Assembly (NCBI RefSeq): GCF_019550915.1 | Contig: NZ_JAHWCI010000002.1 | Coordinates: 434,001 to 498,000, forward strand | Length of the DNA stretch: 64,000 nt | Reading direction: 5' to 3' | DNA from: Mumia sp. zg.B17 | GTDB lineage: Bacteria > Actinomycetota > Actinomycetes > Propionibacteriales > Nocardioidaceae | Shown here: in pieces, positions 45,722 to 53,839 of the stretch | How positions within the stretch are numbered: position 1 is the first letter of the stretch | Layout: each line of letters opens with the position of its first letter | The notes under the pieces: generated by a model | What the model was told of the DNA's origin: nothing | Database searches by the model: none | Seen by the model: the letters and a program-made list of their open reading frames with translations, nothing else | Translations under genes and position numbers: made by a program

Positions 45722-46123
45722 GTGAACGAGCGCACCGTCATCACCTTCGGCACGTTCGACGTGTTCCACGTCGGGCACGTCCGCATCCTCGAGCGAGCCG
45801 CCGAGCTCGGCGACCGACTGGTGGTCGGTGTCTCCGCCGATGCGCTCAACGTCCGCAAAAAGGGCCGAGCGCCCGTCTTCTCCCAAGACGAGCGGCTCGA
45901 GATCGTCGCTTCGCTGCGTTGCGTCGACGAGGTGTTCGTCGAGGAGAGCCTCGAGCTCAAGGGCGACTACATCCGCCAGTTCGATGCCGACGTCCTTGCG
46001 ATGGGCGACGACTGGAAGGGCCGCTTCGACGAGTTCGCCAACCTCTGCGAGGTCGTCTACTTCCCGCGCACACCCTCGGTCTCGACCACCGCACTGATCG
46101 AGCACATCACCTCGACGCGCTGA
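45722..46123 (+). CDS. Cytidylyltransferase (glycerol-3-phosphate cytidylyltransferase-like)
   Basis: The 133-residue nucleotidyltransferase has FGTFDVFHVGHVRILERAAELGD with the HxGH motif, RKKGRAPVFSQDERLEIVASLRCVDEVF and MGDDWKGRFDE. The C-terminus has RTPSVSTTALIE, the family's STT motif. It joins CTP with a phosphorylated alcohol for cell-wall polymer or lipid synthesis. A TAGCCT hexamer (45710-45715) places the predicted transcript start at the GTG itself. No teichoic acid genes are nearby. Confidence 0.88.
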   Translation: MNERTVITFGTFDVFHVGHVRILERAAELGDRLVVGVSADALNVRKKGRAPVFSQDERLEIVASLRCVDEVFVEESLELKGDYIRQFDADVLAMGDDWKGRFDEFANLCEVVYFPRTPSVSTTALIEHITSTR

Positions 46124-46148
46124 CTCGACGCGCTGGCGCGCCGCGGGC

Positions 46149-46793
46149 TCAGGGCTCCTCGGACAGGCCTGCCCGCTGGCGACGCCGCAGCTGGACGACG
46201 CGGACAACCACGAAGACGACGACCACGAGCACTGCCGCGACGAGGACGACCTTCGAGTAGGTCCCGACCACGTCGCTGACGGTCTCCCAGCGTGAGCCCA
46301 GCCCGTAGCCGAGCATGATGAAGAGCGTGTTCCAGATCGCACTGCCGAGCGCGGTCAGCGTCAGGAAGATCCGCAGCGGCATCCGCTCGAGTCCGGCCGG
46401 GATGGAGATGAGGCTGCGGAAGATCGGGATGAAGCGGCCGAAGAAGACGGCCTTCGTTCCGTGCTTGGCGAACCACGCCTCTGTCTTCTCGACGTCGGTG
46501 ACCTTCACCAGAGGGATGCGGGCCACCACCGCGTACAGCCGGTCACGTCCGAACGCCTGGCCGATCCCGTAGAGCGCGAGCGCGCCCACGATCGAGCCGA
46601 GAGTGGTGCAGATCAGGGCGGCGGCGAGGTTCATGTCGCCGACGCTGGCGGTGAATCCCGCGAGCGGCAGGATCACCTCGCTCGGGATCGGCGGGAAGAT
46701 GTTCTCCAGGGCGACGGCAAGGCCGGCCCCAGGTGCACCCAACCACTCCATCAGGTCGGCTGCGAAGCCCGCGATCCCTCCGATGTCACTCAC
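46149..46793 (-). CDS. DedA-family membrane protein
   Basis: The 214-residue protein has the DedA core: ALENIFPPIPSEVILPLAGFTAS, YGIGQAFGRDRLY, KHGTKAVFFGRFIPIFRSLISIPAGLERMPLRIFL and GSAIWNTLFIMLGYGLGSRWE. DedA proteins flip undecaprenyl phosphate or other lipids and keep the proton gradient. A TAGGCT hexamer on the reverse strand (46800-46805) would start the transcript at the GTG. The C-terminus is a basic tail. Confidence 0.92.
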   Translation of the reverse strand: MSDIGGIAGFAADLMEWLGAPGAGLAVALENIFPPIPSEVILPLAGFTASVGDMNLAAALICTTLGSIVGALALYGIGQAFGRDRLYAVVARIPLVKVTDVEKTEAWFAKHGTKAVFFGRFIPIFRSLISIPAGLERMPLRIFLTLTALGSAIWNTLFIMLGYGLGSRWETVSDVVGTYSKVVLVAAVLVVVVFVVVRVVQLRRRQRAGLSEEP

Positions 46794-46827
46794 GCGCCCA
46801 GCCTAGCGACGCGTGCCGCGGCCTCTT

Positions 46828-47286
46828 TCACGCACTCCTCCGTGCGCGCCTCCGCTCCCTCCAACGCCGCGTCTCGGTGTCGACGTCGCGGGTCGGGGTG
46901 ATCACCGGCGGTCCGCCGCGGAGCTGCCGACGAGCCTCGACGATCCGGCTGTTGAAGGCCTCGACGGCGACGCGCACGGCCTTCTCGGACCCCAACCGGT
47001 CCAGGACGACGTCGAGAGCCCTGTCGTCCTTGCGCAGCTGGAGAGCCTCGGGCAGCGCACCCGAGATGTCCTCGCGGTCGATCAGCCGCTTCACCCACCA
47101 GTCCGGATCGTGGGTGTCGCCGAGACCGGGGATCGGTTTGCCGTGGAGGGGCAGGTCGTCGAACGCACCGCGTGCCATCGCGGCCCGGATCTGCTGGTCG
47201 ACGAAGGACGCCTTCTGGACGGCGAACGCCTCCGCGTCATCGTCGCTGTGGGCGTTGCGCCGCCGGGCGCGGTCACGGTCGTTCAC
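46828..47286 (-). CDS. DUF1992 (DnaJ-homologue C28-like) protein
   Basis: The 152-residue product has the DUF1992 motif FVDQQIRAAMARGAFDDLPLHGKPIPGLGD, followed by DWWVKRLIDREDISGALPEALQLRKD and a basic C-terminal end (RRWRERRRARRSA). The role of the domain is unknown. The GTG start has a strong GGAGGTGA ribosome site five bases away. Confidence 0.88.
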   Translation of the reverse strand: MNDRDRARRRNAHSDDDAEAFAVQKASFVDQQIRAAMARGAFDDLPLHGKPIPGLGDTHDPDWWVKRLIDREDISGALPEALQLRKDDRALDVVLDRLGSEKAVRVAVEAFNSRIVEARRQLRGGPPVITPTRDVDTETRRWRERRRARRSA

Positions 47287-47380
47287 GTGATCACCTCCGA
47301 CTTTCAGGGTAGTCGGCGTCGTGCCCTGGTCGGCGCGATCGCCTGGATCGCGACGTTGCCGGTCAGCATCTCGGTCTGAC

Positions 47381-47941
47381 TCAGGACCGCACGGGCACGT
47401 AGGTCAGGACGACGTGCCCGTTGGCGAAGGCCTGCAGACCCGTGCGCTTCAGGGGGACGGGTTTGGCGAGGCCCGCCAGCGCCGGGATCCCTCGACCGAG
47501 CGCGACAGGATCGACGATGATCCGGAGCTCGTCGATGACCCCGGTCGGCAGCAGCTCGGCGACGAGGCTGGAGCTGCCGAAGATCGCGATGTCCTTGCCC
47601 GGCGCCTCCTTGAGCGCACGCACGTGCTCGGCGACGTCGTCGGCGACGAAGGTCGTCGGCCCCCACGGGTGCTCGGTCATGGTGCGCGAGGCCACGACCT
47701 TGGGCAGGTCGTTCATGAATCCGGCCACCACCGGGTCCTGGTCGTACGCCTCGGGCGTGGGCCAGAAGCTCGCCATCATCTCGAAGGTGACGCGTCCCAT
47801 CAGGATCGCGTCGATGTGCTCGCCCTGGGCGCGTGAGTACTCCTCGAACTCGTCGTCGACGTTGAACCAGTCCGTGCCGCCATCGGCGTCGGCGTGGTAT
47901 CCGTCGACGGACGTCAGCAGGAACGCGTACAGGTCTCGCAT
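47381..47941 (-). CDS. Dihydrofolate reductase-family (RibD C-terminal type) protein
   Basis: The 186-residue protein has YAFLLTSVDGYHADADGGTDWFN at the N-terminus, ILMGRVTFEMMASFWP, and a nucleotide-binding IAIFGSSSLVAELLPTGVIDELRIIVDPVALGRG. This is the RibD_C/YwjB-like reductase group; most members have no known substrate. GAGGAGG lies close upstream of the ATG. It is divergent from the PPOX protein at 48073. Confidence 0.87.
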   Translation of the reverse strand: MRDLYAFLLTSVDGYHADADGGTDWFNVDDEFEEYSRAQGEHIDAILMGRVTFEMMASFWPTPEAYDQDPVVAGFMNDLPKVVASRTMTEHPWGPTTFVADDVAEHVRALKEAPGKDIAIFGSSSLVAELLPTGVIDELRIIVDPVALGRGIPALAGLAKPVPLKRTGLQAFANGHVVLTYVPVRS

Positions 47942-48072
47942 GGAGCCTCCTCGGCATGGTGGTCGGGCAGGGAGGACATGGCGAAGGCGGCAAAGTCATC
48001 GGTGCGGGCCCGAGGCTGGCACAGCAGCGAGTTTCGCTCGGTCCGCCAGTGGGTGTGTGGAAGGATCGCCGT

Positions 48073-48519
48073 GTGACGGAGCTCCGAGACATCTTCACCG
48101 GATCCTGGCGCGGAGTCCTGGTGACGCTCAAGCGCGACGGGCGCCCTCAGCTCTCCAACGTCGGCCACGTGTACGACCCGGAGACCGATGCCGTCGTGAT
48201 CTCGACGAGGGCCGACCGAGCGAAGGTGCGCAACCTGCGACGTGACCCGCGCGCAAGCTACTACGTGACCACCGAAGGGCTGGCCGCGTACGCCGTCGGT
48301 GAAGGGCTGGCCGAGGTGGGCCAGGTCGCGGCGGCGCCCGACGACGCGGCGGTCGAGGGTCTCGTCGATCACTACCGCGCCGTACGGGGTGAACATCCGG
48401 ACTGGGCCGAGTTCCGTGCGGCGATGGTCGCCGAGAGACGGCTGCTCGTGACCGTGCGGTTCTCGCGCGTGTACGGGTGGGCGGGACCCGTCGCCTCTTC
48501 ACGCACACCGTCTGCCTAG
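48073..48519 (+). CDS. PPOX-class (F420- or FMN-dependent) oxidoreductase
   Basis: The 148-residue split-barrel protein has RGVLVTLKRDGRPQLSNVGHVYDPETDAVVISTRADRAKVRNLRRDPRASYYVTTE, the usual core of Rv1155-like F420 proteins. The GTG at 48073 follows AAGGAT by six bases. The partner cofactor, F420 or flavin, is not proven. A hairpin follows the stop. Confidence 0.87.
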   Translation: MTELRDIFTGSWRGVLVTLKRDGRPQLSNVGHVYDPETDAVVISTRADRAKVRNLRRDPRASYYVTTEGLAAYAVGEGLAEVGQVAAAPDDAAVEGLVDHYRAVRGEHPDWAEFRAAMVAERRLLVTVRFSRVYGWAGPVASSRTPSA

Positions 48520-48524
48520 GGCGT

Positions 48525-48542
48525 GTCTCCTACGGCGGAGAC
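48525..48542. terminator. Hairpin between PPOX gene and lipoprotein gene
   Basis: GTCTCC, six bases, GGAGAC is a perfect 6-bp stem between two convergent genes. Confidence 0.45.
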
Positions 48543-48556
48543 CGCGTGGCTCACCG

Positions 48557-49030
48557 TCACGGCGTGACTGGGGGGCAGGTGGTCTCGTTCCGCATGGCGT
48601 CACGCACGTCGACCTTGGTCTCCTGGACGAGCTCGTCGAGGTCTCCACCAACGAGCTGAGCGACACCGTCATCGCCGATCCGCGATTCTTCAGGTTCGTC
48701 GAATGAAACGAAAACCAATCGCCGCTCTGGCCCTACCCGCCAGTGAGTAGTGGGGTCGTCGGGGTCGTCGACGCCGCGCAGCGAAACCGTCGTTGGCCCG
48801 TTAGCCGGCTTCAGCCAGGTTTCGACCTCGAGCGAGACATCCACATCACCCGACTCACCCCGAGCGACGACATCAGTGACATGGCCGACGAACACCTGTT
48901 CAGAGCACGCGACGTACTCTTCCGGCGACAGCCCGCCCTCCTCGTCTCGAAAAGTCTGCCCGCACCCCGCGGCAGCCCCGCCAATCGCCAAGATGAGGCT
49001 GAACAGCAGCCAACGGGCTACTGTTCGCAC
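48557..49030 (-). CDS. Putative lipoprotein, unknown function
   Basis: The 157-residue product starts with a lipoprotein signal (LLFSLILAIGGAAAGC, lipid Cys at about 23). The mature part is a small beta-rich domain with YVACSEQVFVGHVTDVVARGESGDVDVSLEVETWLK and LVFVSFDEPEE, similar in style to proteins that follow Cys residues of CxxC-containing surface lipoproteins. I do not recognise a family. The base composition is less GC-biased than in neighbouring core genes. The GTG overlaps the stop of a 58-codon gene upstream. Confidence 0.7.
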   Translation of the reverse strand: MRTVARWLLFSLILAIGGAAAGCGQTFRDEEGGLSPEEYVACSEQVFVGHVTDVVARGESGDVDVSLEVETWLKPANGPTTVSLRGVDDPDDPTTHWRVGPERRLVFVSFDEPEESRIGDDGVAQLVGGDLDELVQETKVDVRDAMRNETTCPPVTP

Positions 49031-49194
49031 GACGACTCGACCTCAGCTTGGGAGCCGAGACTTGCCGCTCGCTCGTTGCTCGCACGAGCGAGCTCGTCGA
49101 CCACCTCTGACACGGGCACCCCAATCAGCGATTCTTCGAAAGTCGGTCGAACATCGGCATCGACGAGGTTGCGCCGGTTGCCGAATTGAATCAC
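49018..49194 (-). CDS. Possible short protein (58 aa) overlapping the lipoprotein gene start
   Basis: The frame reads VIQFGNRRNLVDADVRPTF, then a helix-like EVVDELARASNERAASLG and SSCEQ, and ends 13 bases inside the lipoprotein gene. It looks like real protein sequence (charged helix, balanced composition), but there is no good ribosome site and an in-frame stop lies just before it. It could be a short gene or the remnant of a longer one. Confidence 0.35.
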   Translation of the reverse strand: MIQFGNRRNLVDADVRPTFEESLIGVPVSEVVDELARASNERAASLGSQAEVESSCEQ

Positions 49195-49301
49195 CGCCCA
49201 TTTGACCGGTCAATAACGAGATATGCGTGCTTGAACCTCAGCGCCAGAGCTGGACGACGACGCCGGTAGGGGAGCTGATGTCAGCCGGCCTGGCTGTCCA
49301 C

Positions 49302-49886
49302 CTAGGCCTCGATTGGCGCGGCTGATCTGGCGACCTGCTCGACCATCGCGAAGTGGGCTCGGCGGGCTTCCTCGTCGATCGGCTGCTCGTTCTCGGGGCG
49401 CAGCCCGGTCCGGCCGTCGACCGCCTCGCGCAAGATGTCGGCATGCCCGGCATGCCGGATGGTCTCGCCAAGGACATGGACCATGATGCCGAACAGGTTC
49501 GTGTTCGCAGAAGCCTCCGGCCACCAGGGCACGTGGCCGGGCGTATCGAGGGCAAGCTCGTTGATCGTCGCGTCCGAGTGTTTCCACGCGCGTCGGTAGA
49601 CCCCGGCGATGTGATCGCGCGTCTCGTTCTCGGCCGCCCAGTGATCGCTGCGGTCGGAGTCCTGCCACCGGCCCAGCGGTTCCGGCGAAGGCCGGTCGAA
49701 GATCTCACCGAAATACCTGGCCTCGACCGTGGCGACGTGCTTGACCAGGCCGAGGAGGTTGGTCCCGGTCTCTGTCAAAGGTCGGCGGGCGTCATATTCA
49801 GACAAGCCATCGAGTTTCCAGAGCAGCGCGGTGCGGTCCCGCCCCAGCCTCCCGTGCAGGTTCGCCTTGGCGAATTCGTCGATCAT
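49302..49886 (-). CDS. DinB/DUF664 family protein
   Basis: The 194-residue four-helix protein has RDRTALLWKLDGLSEYDARRPLTETGTNLLGLVKHVATVEARYF (first His), HVLGETIRHAGHADILREAVDG (metal-site His pair) and PWWPEASAN. DinB-fold members bind a metal with three histidines and often act as thiol-dependent transferases. The start at 49886 is preferred, as the longer frame adds an unrelated basic N-terminus. It is divergent from the SRPBCC-ArsR unit. A similar but clearly distinct copy lies at 51360. Confidence 0.87.
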   Translation of the reverse strand: MIDEFAKANLHGRLGRDRTALLWKLDGLSEYDARRPLTETGTNLLGLVKHVATVEARYFGEIFDRPSPEPLGRWQDSDRSDHWAAENETRDHIAGVYRRAWKHSDATINELALDTPGHVPWWPEASANTNLFGIMVHVLGETIRHAGHADILREAVDGRTGLRPENEQPIDEEARRAHFAMVEQVARSAAPIEA

Positions 49887-49951
49887 GCGGCATGAGACTG
49901 CCACGGGTTGCTCGTGTACGCGAGGCCGGCCACACCGGCATCCTCGGGAAG

Positions 49952-50015
49952 CGCAACTGATGGTTGCGTGATTGCTGTGCACCCGCTAGCGTGTCCTGCA
50001 ACCAAAGGTTGCAGG
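49952..50015. promoter_or_regulatory. Two inverted-repeat operators and promoter of the SRPBCC-ArsR unit
   Basis: Site 1 is CGCAAC-TGATG-GTTGCG (49952-49968). Site 2 is a perfect 9-bp repeat, CCTGCAACC-AAA-GGTTGCAGG (49995-50015). A TAGCGT hexamer (49987-49992) predicts transcription start at 49999, inside site 2. Both share GCAAC...GTTGC half-sites, suggesting one repressor, most simply the ArsR protein encoded at 50482. Confidence 0.65.
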
Positions 50016-50023
50016 AGGATGTC

Positions 50024-50485
50024 ATGGAGTTCGGATCGATCGAACGCGAGATCTACGTCGACGCGCCGCTGGAGACGGTCTTCGAGGTCGTGAGCAGTCC
50101 TGAGCACCTGAAGCACTGGTGGCCGGACGAGGCGCAGTACGAGCCGACCCCGGGGTCGGCAGGGGAGATCACCTTCGGCGACCCAGCAGCCGACGGTGTT
50201 GTCGTGGCGTTCACCGTCGTCGACGTGCGGCCTCCGCGACAGTTCACGTTCCGTTGGACGCACCCCGCAGGCGCGACGGCGGGGGAGGACAACTCCTTGC
50301 TGGTGACCTTCGATCTCACACCGAAGGACGGCGGCACCCTCCTCCGGATGACCGAGACCGGTTTCCGCGAGCGGGGCTGGGAGGCCGCCGTGCTCGAGAA
50401 CCAGTATCGGGAGCACGTCACCGGCTGGGACTTCTACCTCCCGCGGATCGCGCCGTACGTCGCCAGGCTGACGGCGCGGCGATGA
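50024..50485 (+). CDS. SRPBCC (AHSA1-like) family protein
   Basis: The 153-residue START-like protein has IEREIYVDAPLETVFEVVSSPEHLKHWWPDEAQYE and ENQYREHVTGWDFYLPRIAPYVARL, as in AHSA1-type ligand-binding proteins. It is co-translated with an ArsR regulator (ATGA overlap), a frequent pairing. The ligand is unknown. GGAGG stands six bases before the ATG. A second SRPBCC gene follows the regulator. Confidence 0.87.
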   Translation: MEFGSIEREIYVDAPLETVFEVVSSPEHLKHWWPDEAQYEPTPGSAGEITFGDPAADGVVVAFTVVDVRPPRQFTFRWTHPAGATAGEDNSLLVTFDLTPKDGGTLLRMTETGFRERGWEAAVLENQYREHVTGWDFYLPRIAPYVARLTARR

Positions 50486-50832
50486 GCGTCGCGGTGGACG
50501 ACCAGGTCGACGACGACCTCTGGTCCGCGATCGGTGACCCCACCCGGCGGCGGATGCTCGACCTGCTCCTCACGAGCGGCGCTGCGACGGCGACCTCGCT
50601 CAGCGAGAGCCTCCCGGTGACGCGGCAGGCCGTCGCCAAGCACCTCGGGGTGCTCGACCGCGTCGGTCTCGTCCGAGGAACCACGGTCGGCCGCGAGCGG
50701 CACTTCCGGGTCGACCAGAAGCAGCTCGAGCGGGCAGTGGCACAGCTCAACGCCGTCGGCACCGCCTGGGACGGCCGTCTGCAACGGATCAAGCGGATCG
50801 CTGAGGCGATCGAGCGCACGCAACAGCGCTGA
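50482..50832 (+). CDS. ArsR-family transcriptional repressor
   Basis: The 116-residue winged helix has LWSAIGDPTRRRMLDLLLTSGAATATSLSESLPVTRQAVAKHLGVLDRVGLVRGTTVGRERHF. No cysteine or histidine metal site is visible, so it is a metal-independent, probably ligand- or redox-sensing member of the type associated with AHSA1 genes. It overlaps the preceding SRPBCC gene by four bases and likely binds the two inverted repeats upstream of it. Confidence 0.9.
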   Translation: MSVAVDDQVDDDLWSAIGDPTRRRMLDLLLTSGAATATSLSESLPVTRQAVAKHLGVLDRVGLVRGTTVGRERHFRVDQKQLERAVAQLNAVGTAWDGRLQRIKRIAEAIERTQQR

Positions 50833-50876
50833 GGCGCGAATCAGACCAGCACGAATCGAGAGCAAGGAGAACGACG

Positions 50877-51326
50877 ATGGTGGACATCCTGCACAGGGTC
50901 GGCGTCAAGGACGCCAGCCCCGCAGCCGTGTACGACGCGCTGACGACGCCCGAGGGCCTCGCCGGCTGGTGGACCGAAGACACGCGGGGGAGCGCCGACG
51001 TCACCGGGGGCGTCGTGGAGTTCCGGTTCCCGCCGATCGGAGGGTTCGACATGGAGGTGCTCGAGGTGGAACCGCCCGAGCGGGTCAAGTGGCGGGTCTC
51101 CGACGGTCCCGACGAGTGGATCGGGACGACGGTCACGTGGGACCTCCGCCAGGACGGCGACTACACGATCGTGCTGTTCTCGCACGAGGGGTGGAAGGAG
51201 CCCGTCGAGTTCATGCACCACTGCAGCACGAAGTGGGCGTCGTACCTGTTGAGCCTGAAGTCGCTCGTCGAGACAGGGGACGGGGCGCCAGCGCCGGGCG
51301 ACGTACAGATCAGCGACTGGCACTAA
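50877..51326 (+). CDS. SRPBCC (AHSA1-like) family protein, second copy
   Basis: The 149-residue product has VDILHRVGVKDASPAAVYDALTTPEGLAGWWTEDTRGSADVTGG, a typical AHSA1 start, and FMHHCSTKWASYLLSLKSLVETG as the long C-terminal helix. It differs from the first copy, so it is an old paralogue or independent member. AAGGAG lies nine bases before the ATG. It is probably part of the same unit as the ArsR gene. Confidence 0.87.
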   Translation: MVDILHRVGVKDASPAAVYDALTTPEGLAGWWTEDTRGSADVTGGVVEFRFPPIGGFDMEVLEVEPPERVKWRVSDGPDEWIGTTVTWDLRQDGDYTIVLFSHEGWKEPVEFMHHCSTKWASYLLSLKSLVETGDGAPAPGDVQISDWH

Positions 51327-51359
51327 GACGTACGGCATCTGGGGGACTACATTCGTCGG

Positions 51360-51920
51360 ATGGCAGATCAACCCCAGCGGTGGACCGAAGCGACCGTCAA
51401 CGACGACATGTGGGCGGATCCCCACCGCGATCCGCGCGACATCGACCTGCCCAGCCCGGATGGCGAAGCAGCGACGTTGCAGGGCTCCCTCAACGAGCTA
51501 CGCATGACCCTGCTGATGAAGTGCGAGGGTCTCGACACCGAACAGCTGGCCCGCCGCTCGGTGCCGCCCTCCACGATGTCGCTGCTCGGACTGCTCCGTC
51601 ACCTCGTCGAGGTCGAGCGCAGCTGGCGCTCGTGGATCACGCCGGAGCAGCCGGTCGCCACGCTGTACGGCGACGATGATGCGGCGTTCGACGACGCAGT
51701 CGCCAGCGCGGAGGTCGTCGAGTCCGCCTACGCCGACCTCGCGCGAGAGCAGGTGGCGACCGACGCGCTCCTCGCGCAGTTCCCCGATCACGGCGCGCGG
51801 TTCGTCCCTGACGGAACCACCGTGAGGGGTCTGATGGCCCAGCGGATCGAGGAGTACGCGCGGCACTGTGGCCACGCAGACCTGCTGCGCGAGTGCATCG
51901 ACGGCCGCGTCGGGCAGTAG
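51360..51920 (+). CDS. DinB family protein (DUF664), second copy
   Basis: The 186-residue protein has MKCEGLDTEQLARRSVPPSTMSLLGLLRHLVEVERSWR (first metal His) and IEEYARHCGHADLLRECIDGRVGQ (His pair), a normal DinB four-helix site. A TACATT hexamer (51348-51353) places the predicted transcript start exactly on the ATG. The stop TAG overlaps the GTG of the phosphotransferase gene by one base. Confidence 0.87.
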   Translation: MADQPQRWTEATVNDDMWADPHRDPRDIDLPSPDGEAATLQGSLNELRMTLLMKCEGLDTEQLARRSVPPSTMSLLGLLRHLVEVERSWRSWITPEQPVATLYGDDDAAFDDAVASAEVVESAYADLAREQVATDALLAQFPDHGARFVPDGTTVRGLMAQRIEEYARHCGHADLLRECIDGRVGQ

Positions 51921-52648
51921 TGACCGACGGTCCCTCGCACCGCCTCGCCGGCAACATGGGCACGGTGATGCGCCACGGTGACCGTGTGATGCGCGAGTCG
52001 GGCGAGTGGACTCCCGCCGTGCACCGCCTGTTGCGCCAGCTGAACGACGCCGGCATCGGGGGAGTGCCTGCTCCTCTCGGCGTCACCGACGACGGCCGCG
52101 AGGTCCTCCGCTTCATCGAGGGGGAGGTGCCTGCCTCTCCGATGCCTGCGTGGGTCTGGGGCGACGCGGCGCTCGAGTCGGCTGCTCAGACGTTACGACG
52201 GGTTCACGACGCGACCGTCGGACTGAGCGTCGAGGGACCGTGGCGGTCGCCCACCCGCGAGCCGGCCGACGTGATCTGCCACAACGACTTCGCCCCGTAC
52301 AACCTGGTCTTCCGTGCCGGCGTGGTCGTCGGCGTCATCGACTGGGACATGGCCTCTCCCGGACCACGTCTCTGGGATCTCGCCTATCTCGCGTACCGCA
52401 TCCTTCCTCTCACCACCGACGACTGGGGAGACGGCTTCGCTCCTGCGGAACGACGACAGCGCGCGCAGCGGCTGATGTGCGCCTACGGGGACGAGTGGCC
52501 TCTGTCCGAGCTCACCCTCATGGTGCGCCGGCGCCTCCTCGCGCTGGCCGCCTTCAGCGATCAAGCGGCACGGCGGCTCGGCAAGCCTGAGCTGAGCGAC
52601 CACGCCGTGCTTTACCGGCACGACGCGCAGAACCTGCTCGACTGGTGA
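51920..52648 (+). CDS. Phosphotransferase (aminoglycoside phosphotransferase-like) protein
   Basis: The 242-residue kinase-fold protein has the catalytic loop ICHNDFAPYNLVF and the metal motif VIDWDMASPGPRLWDLAYLAYR, as in APH-type enzymes. Upstream, VMRESGEWTPAVHRLLRQLNDAGIGGVP aligns to the N-lobe. The substrate could be a small hydroxylated molecule; resistance is not shown. The GTG directly overlaps the DinB stop, so translation may be coupled. Confidence 0.85.
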   Translation: MTDGPSHRLAGNMGTVMRHGDRVMRESGEWTPAVHRLLRQLNDAGIGGVPAPLGVTDDGREVLRFIEGEVPASPMPAWVWGDAALESAAQTLRRVHDATVGLSVEGPWRSPTREPADVICHNDFAPYNLVFRAGVVVGVIDWDMASPGPRLWDLAYLAYRILPLTTDDWGDGFAPAERRQRAQRLMCAYGDEWPLSELTLMVRRRLLALAAFSDQAARRLGKPELSDHAVLYRHDAQNLLDW

Positions 52649-52674
52649 GGTTGTCCACCTCTACGGTCGCTGGC

Positions 52675-52917
52675 ATGACGCCCGTCGAGAGTGCGGTCAT
52701 CGTGACCGTTCTCTATCCGTTCGTGCCACCGCGGGACCTCGACGTCGTCCCGCACCTCACCGTGGGGGACTGCGCCGACGAACCGCAGCTGGTCGAGGCG
52801 GAGCGCCACATCGTGCCGCGCCTTCCGGTCGAGGCGCCAGTCACCTCGGCATCCCTCTGGTGCGGATCTCCCGTCCCCGGATCGTGGCGCCAGATGGCGG
52901 CCTTGCCCCTTGGATGA
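52675..52917 (+). pseudogene. 2'-5' RNA ligase-like (2H phosphoesterase) gene with internal in-frame deletions
   Basis: The 80-residue frame reads MTPVESAVIVT, then VLYPFVPPRDLD, then VVPHLTVGDCADEPQLVEAE, and closes with LWCGSPVPGSWRQMAALPLG. In intact relatives of about 170-180 residues, a stretch with the first catalytic HxT sits between the first two parts and a large central block between the second and third. Both are missing here, yet the frame is kept. The first catalytic His is lost, so it should be inactive. The joint GTGACCGT is a plausible microhomology point. Confidence 0.6.
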
Positions 52918-52947
52918 CGGTGGCCGGGGGACTGGTAGACAAGCGGC

Positions 52948-53766
52948 ATGAGGCCCGATGACCTTCCCGCACTGCACCACACCGAGCACGGTCCGGCTGA
53001 CGGGACACCCGTTCTCGCGATCCACGGCTGGAGGCCCGACCATCGCCTCATGACGGGGTGCTGCGAGCCGGTATTCGCCGCCCGCCCGCGGCCTTACCGA
53101 CGGCTCTACCCAGACCTTCCTGGGATGGGCCGGTCGTCGGGCGCGGGGGTCGCGAGCTCCGACGACGTTCTGAGCTGCGTCGAGGCGTACGTCGATGAGC
53201 AGCTCGGTGACAGCCCGTTCCTCCTGGTGGGGGAGTCGTACGGCGGCTATCTCGCCCGCGCGCTGACGGCGCGTCGAGCGGGACAGGTCCGCGGGCTCGC
53301 GCTGATCTGCCCGGTCGGGCGGGCGGTCGAGCAGGCAGATCGCACCGTGCCGCGGCACCAGGTCCTGGTGAAGGAGATCGAGGTGGAGCCCGGCTCCGAG
53401 TTCGCCGAGATCGCCGTGGTGCAGACCGCTGACACCTTCGAGCGCACGGAGCGCGAGGTCGTGGTCGGTGTGGAGCTGGCCGACGCGGAGGCGTTGGCAA
53501 GGATCCGCCGGCGTTGGGTGCTCAATGACGAGCCCGAGGACGGACCGGCGTACGGGGGACCGACGCTCATCGTCACCGGGCGTCAGGACTCGTCCACGGG
53601 GTACGTCGATTCGTGGGCTCTGCTGGACCACTACCCCCGCGCCACCTTCGCGGTGCTGGACACGGCCGGACACAACGCGCAGATCGAGCGACCGGAGCTG
53701 TTCGGGAGTCTCATGAACGATTGGCTCGACCGCGTGGACCACGTCGGCGCCTCGTCCAGCGCGTGA
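52948..53766 (+). CDS. Alpha/beta hydrolase family protein
   Basis: The 272-residue hydrolase has the oxyanion HGWRP, YPDLPGMGRSS, a GESYGG nucleophile elbow, PTLIVTGRQDSSTGY with the acid and TAGHNAQIERPELF with the catalytic His. It is a canonical esterase/lipase-like member, with no assigned substrate. A TAGACA hexamer (52936-52941) predicts transcription from the ATG. Confidence 0.87.
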   Translation: MRPDDLPALHHTEHGPADGTPVLAIHGWRPDHRLMTGCCEPVFAARPRPYRRLYPDLPGMGRSSGAGVASSDDVLSCVEAYVDEQLGDSPFLLVGESYGGYLARALTARRAGQVRGLALICPVGRAVEQADRTVPRHQVLVKEIEVEPGSEFAEIAVVQTADTFERTEREVVVGVELADAEALARIRRRWVLNDEPEDGPAYGGPTLIVTGRQDSSTGYVDSWALLDHYPRATFAVLDTAGHNAQIERPELFGSLMNDWLDRVDHVGASSSA

Positions 53767-53839
53767 TCGAGGTGCCGATCACGGCGCCTCGGGCGATGAT
53801 CGGAGAGCGGATCTCCCGCCCACAGCAAGGGGTATCGAC

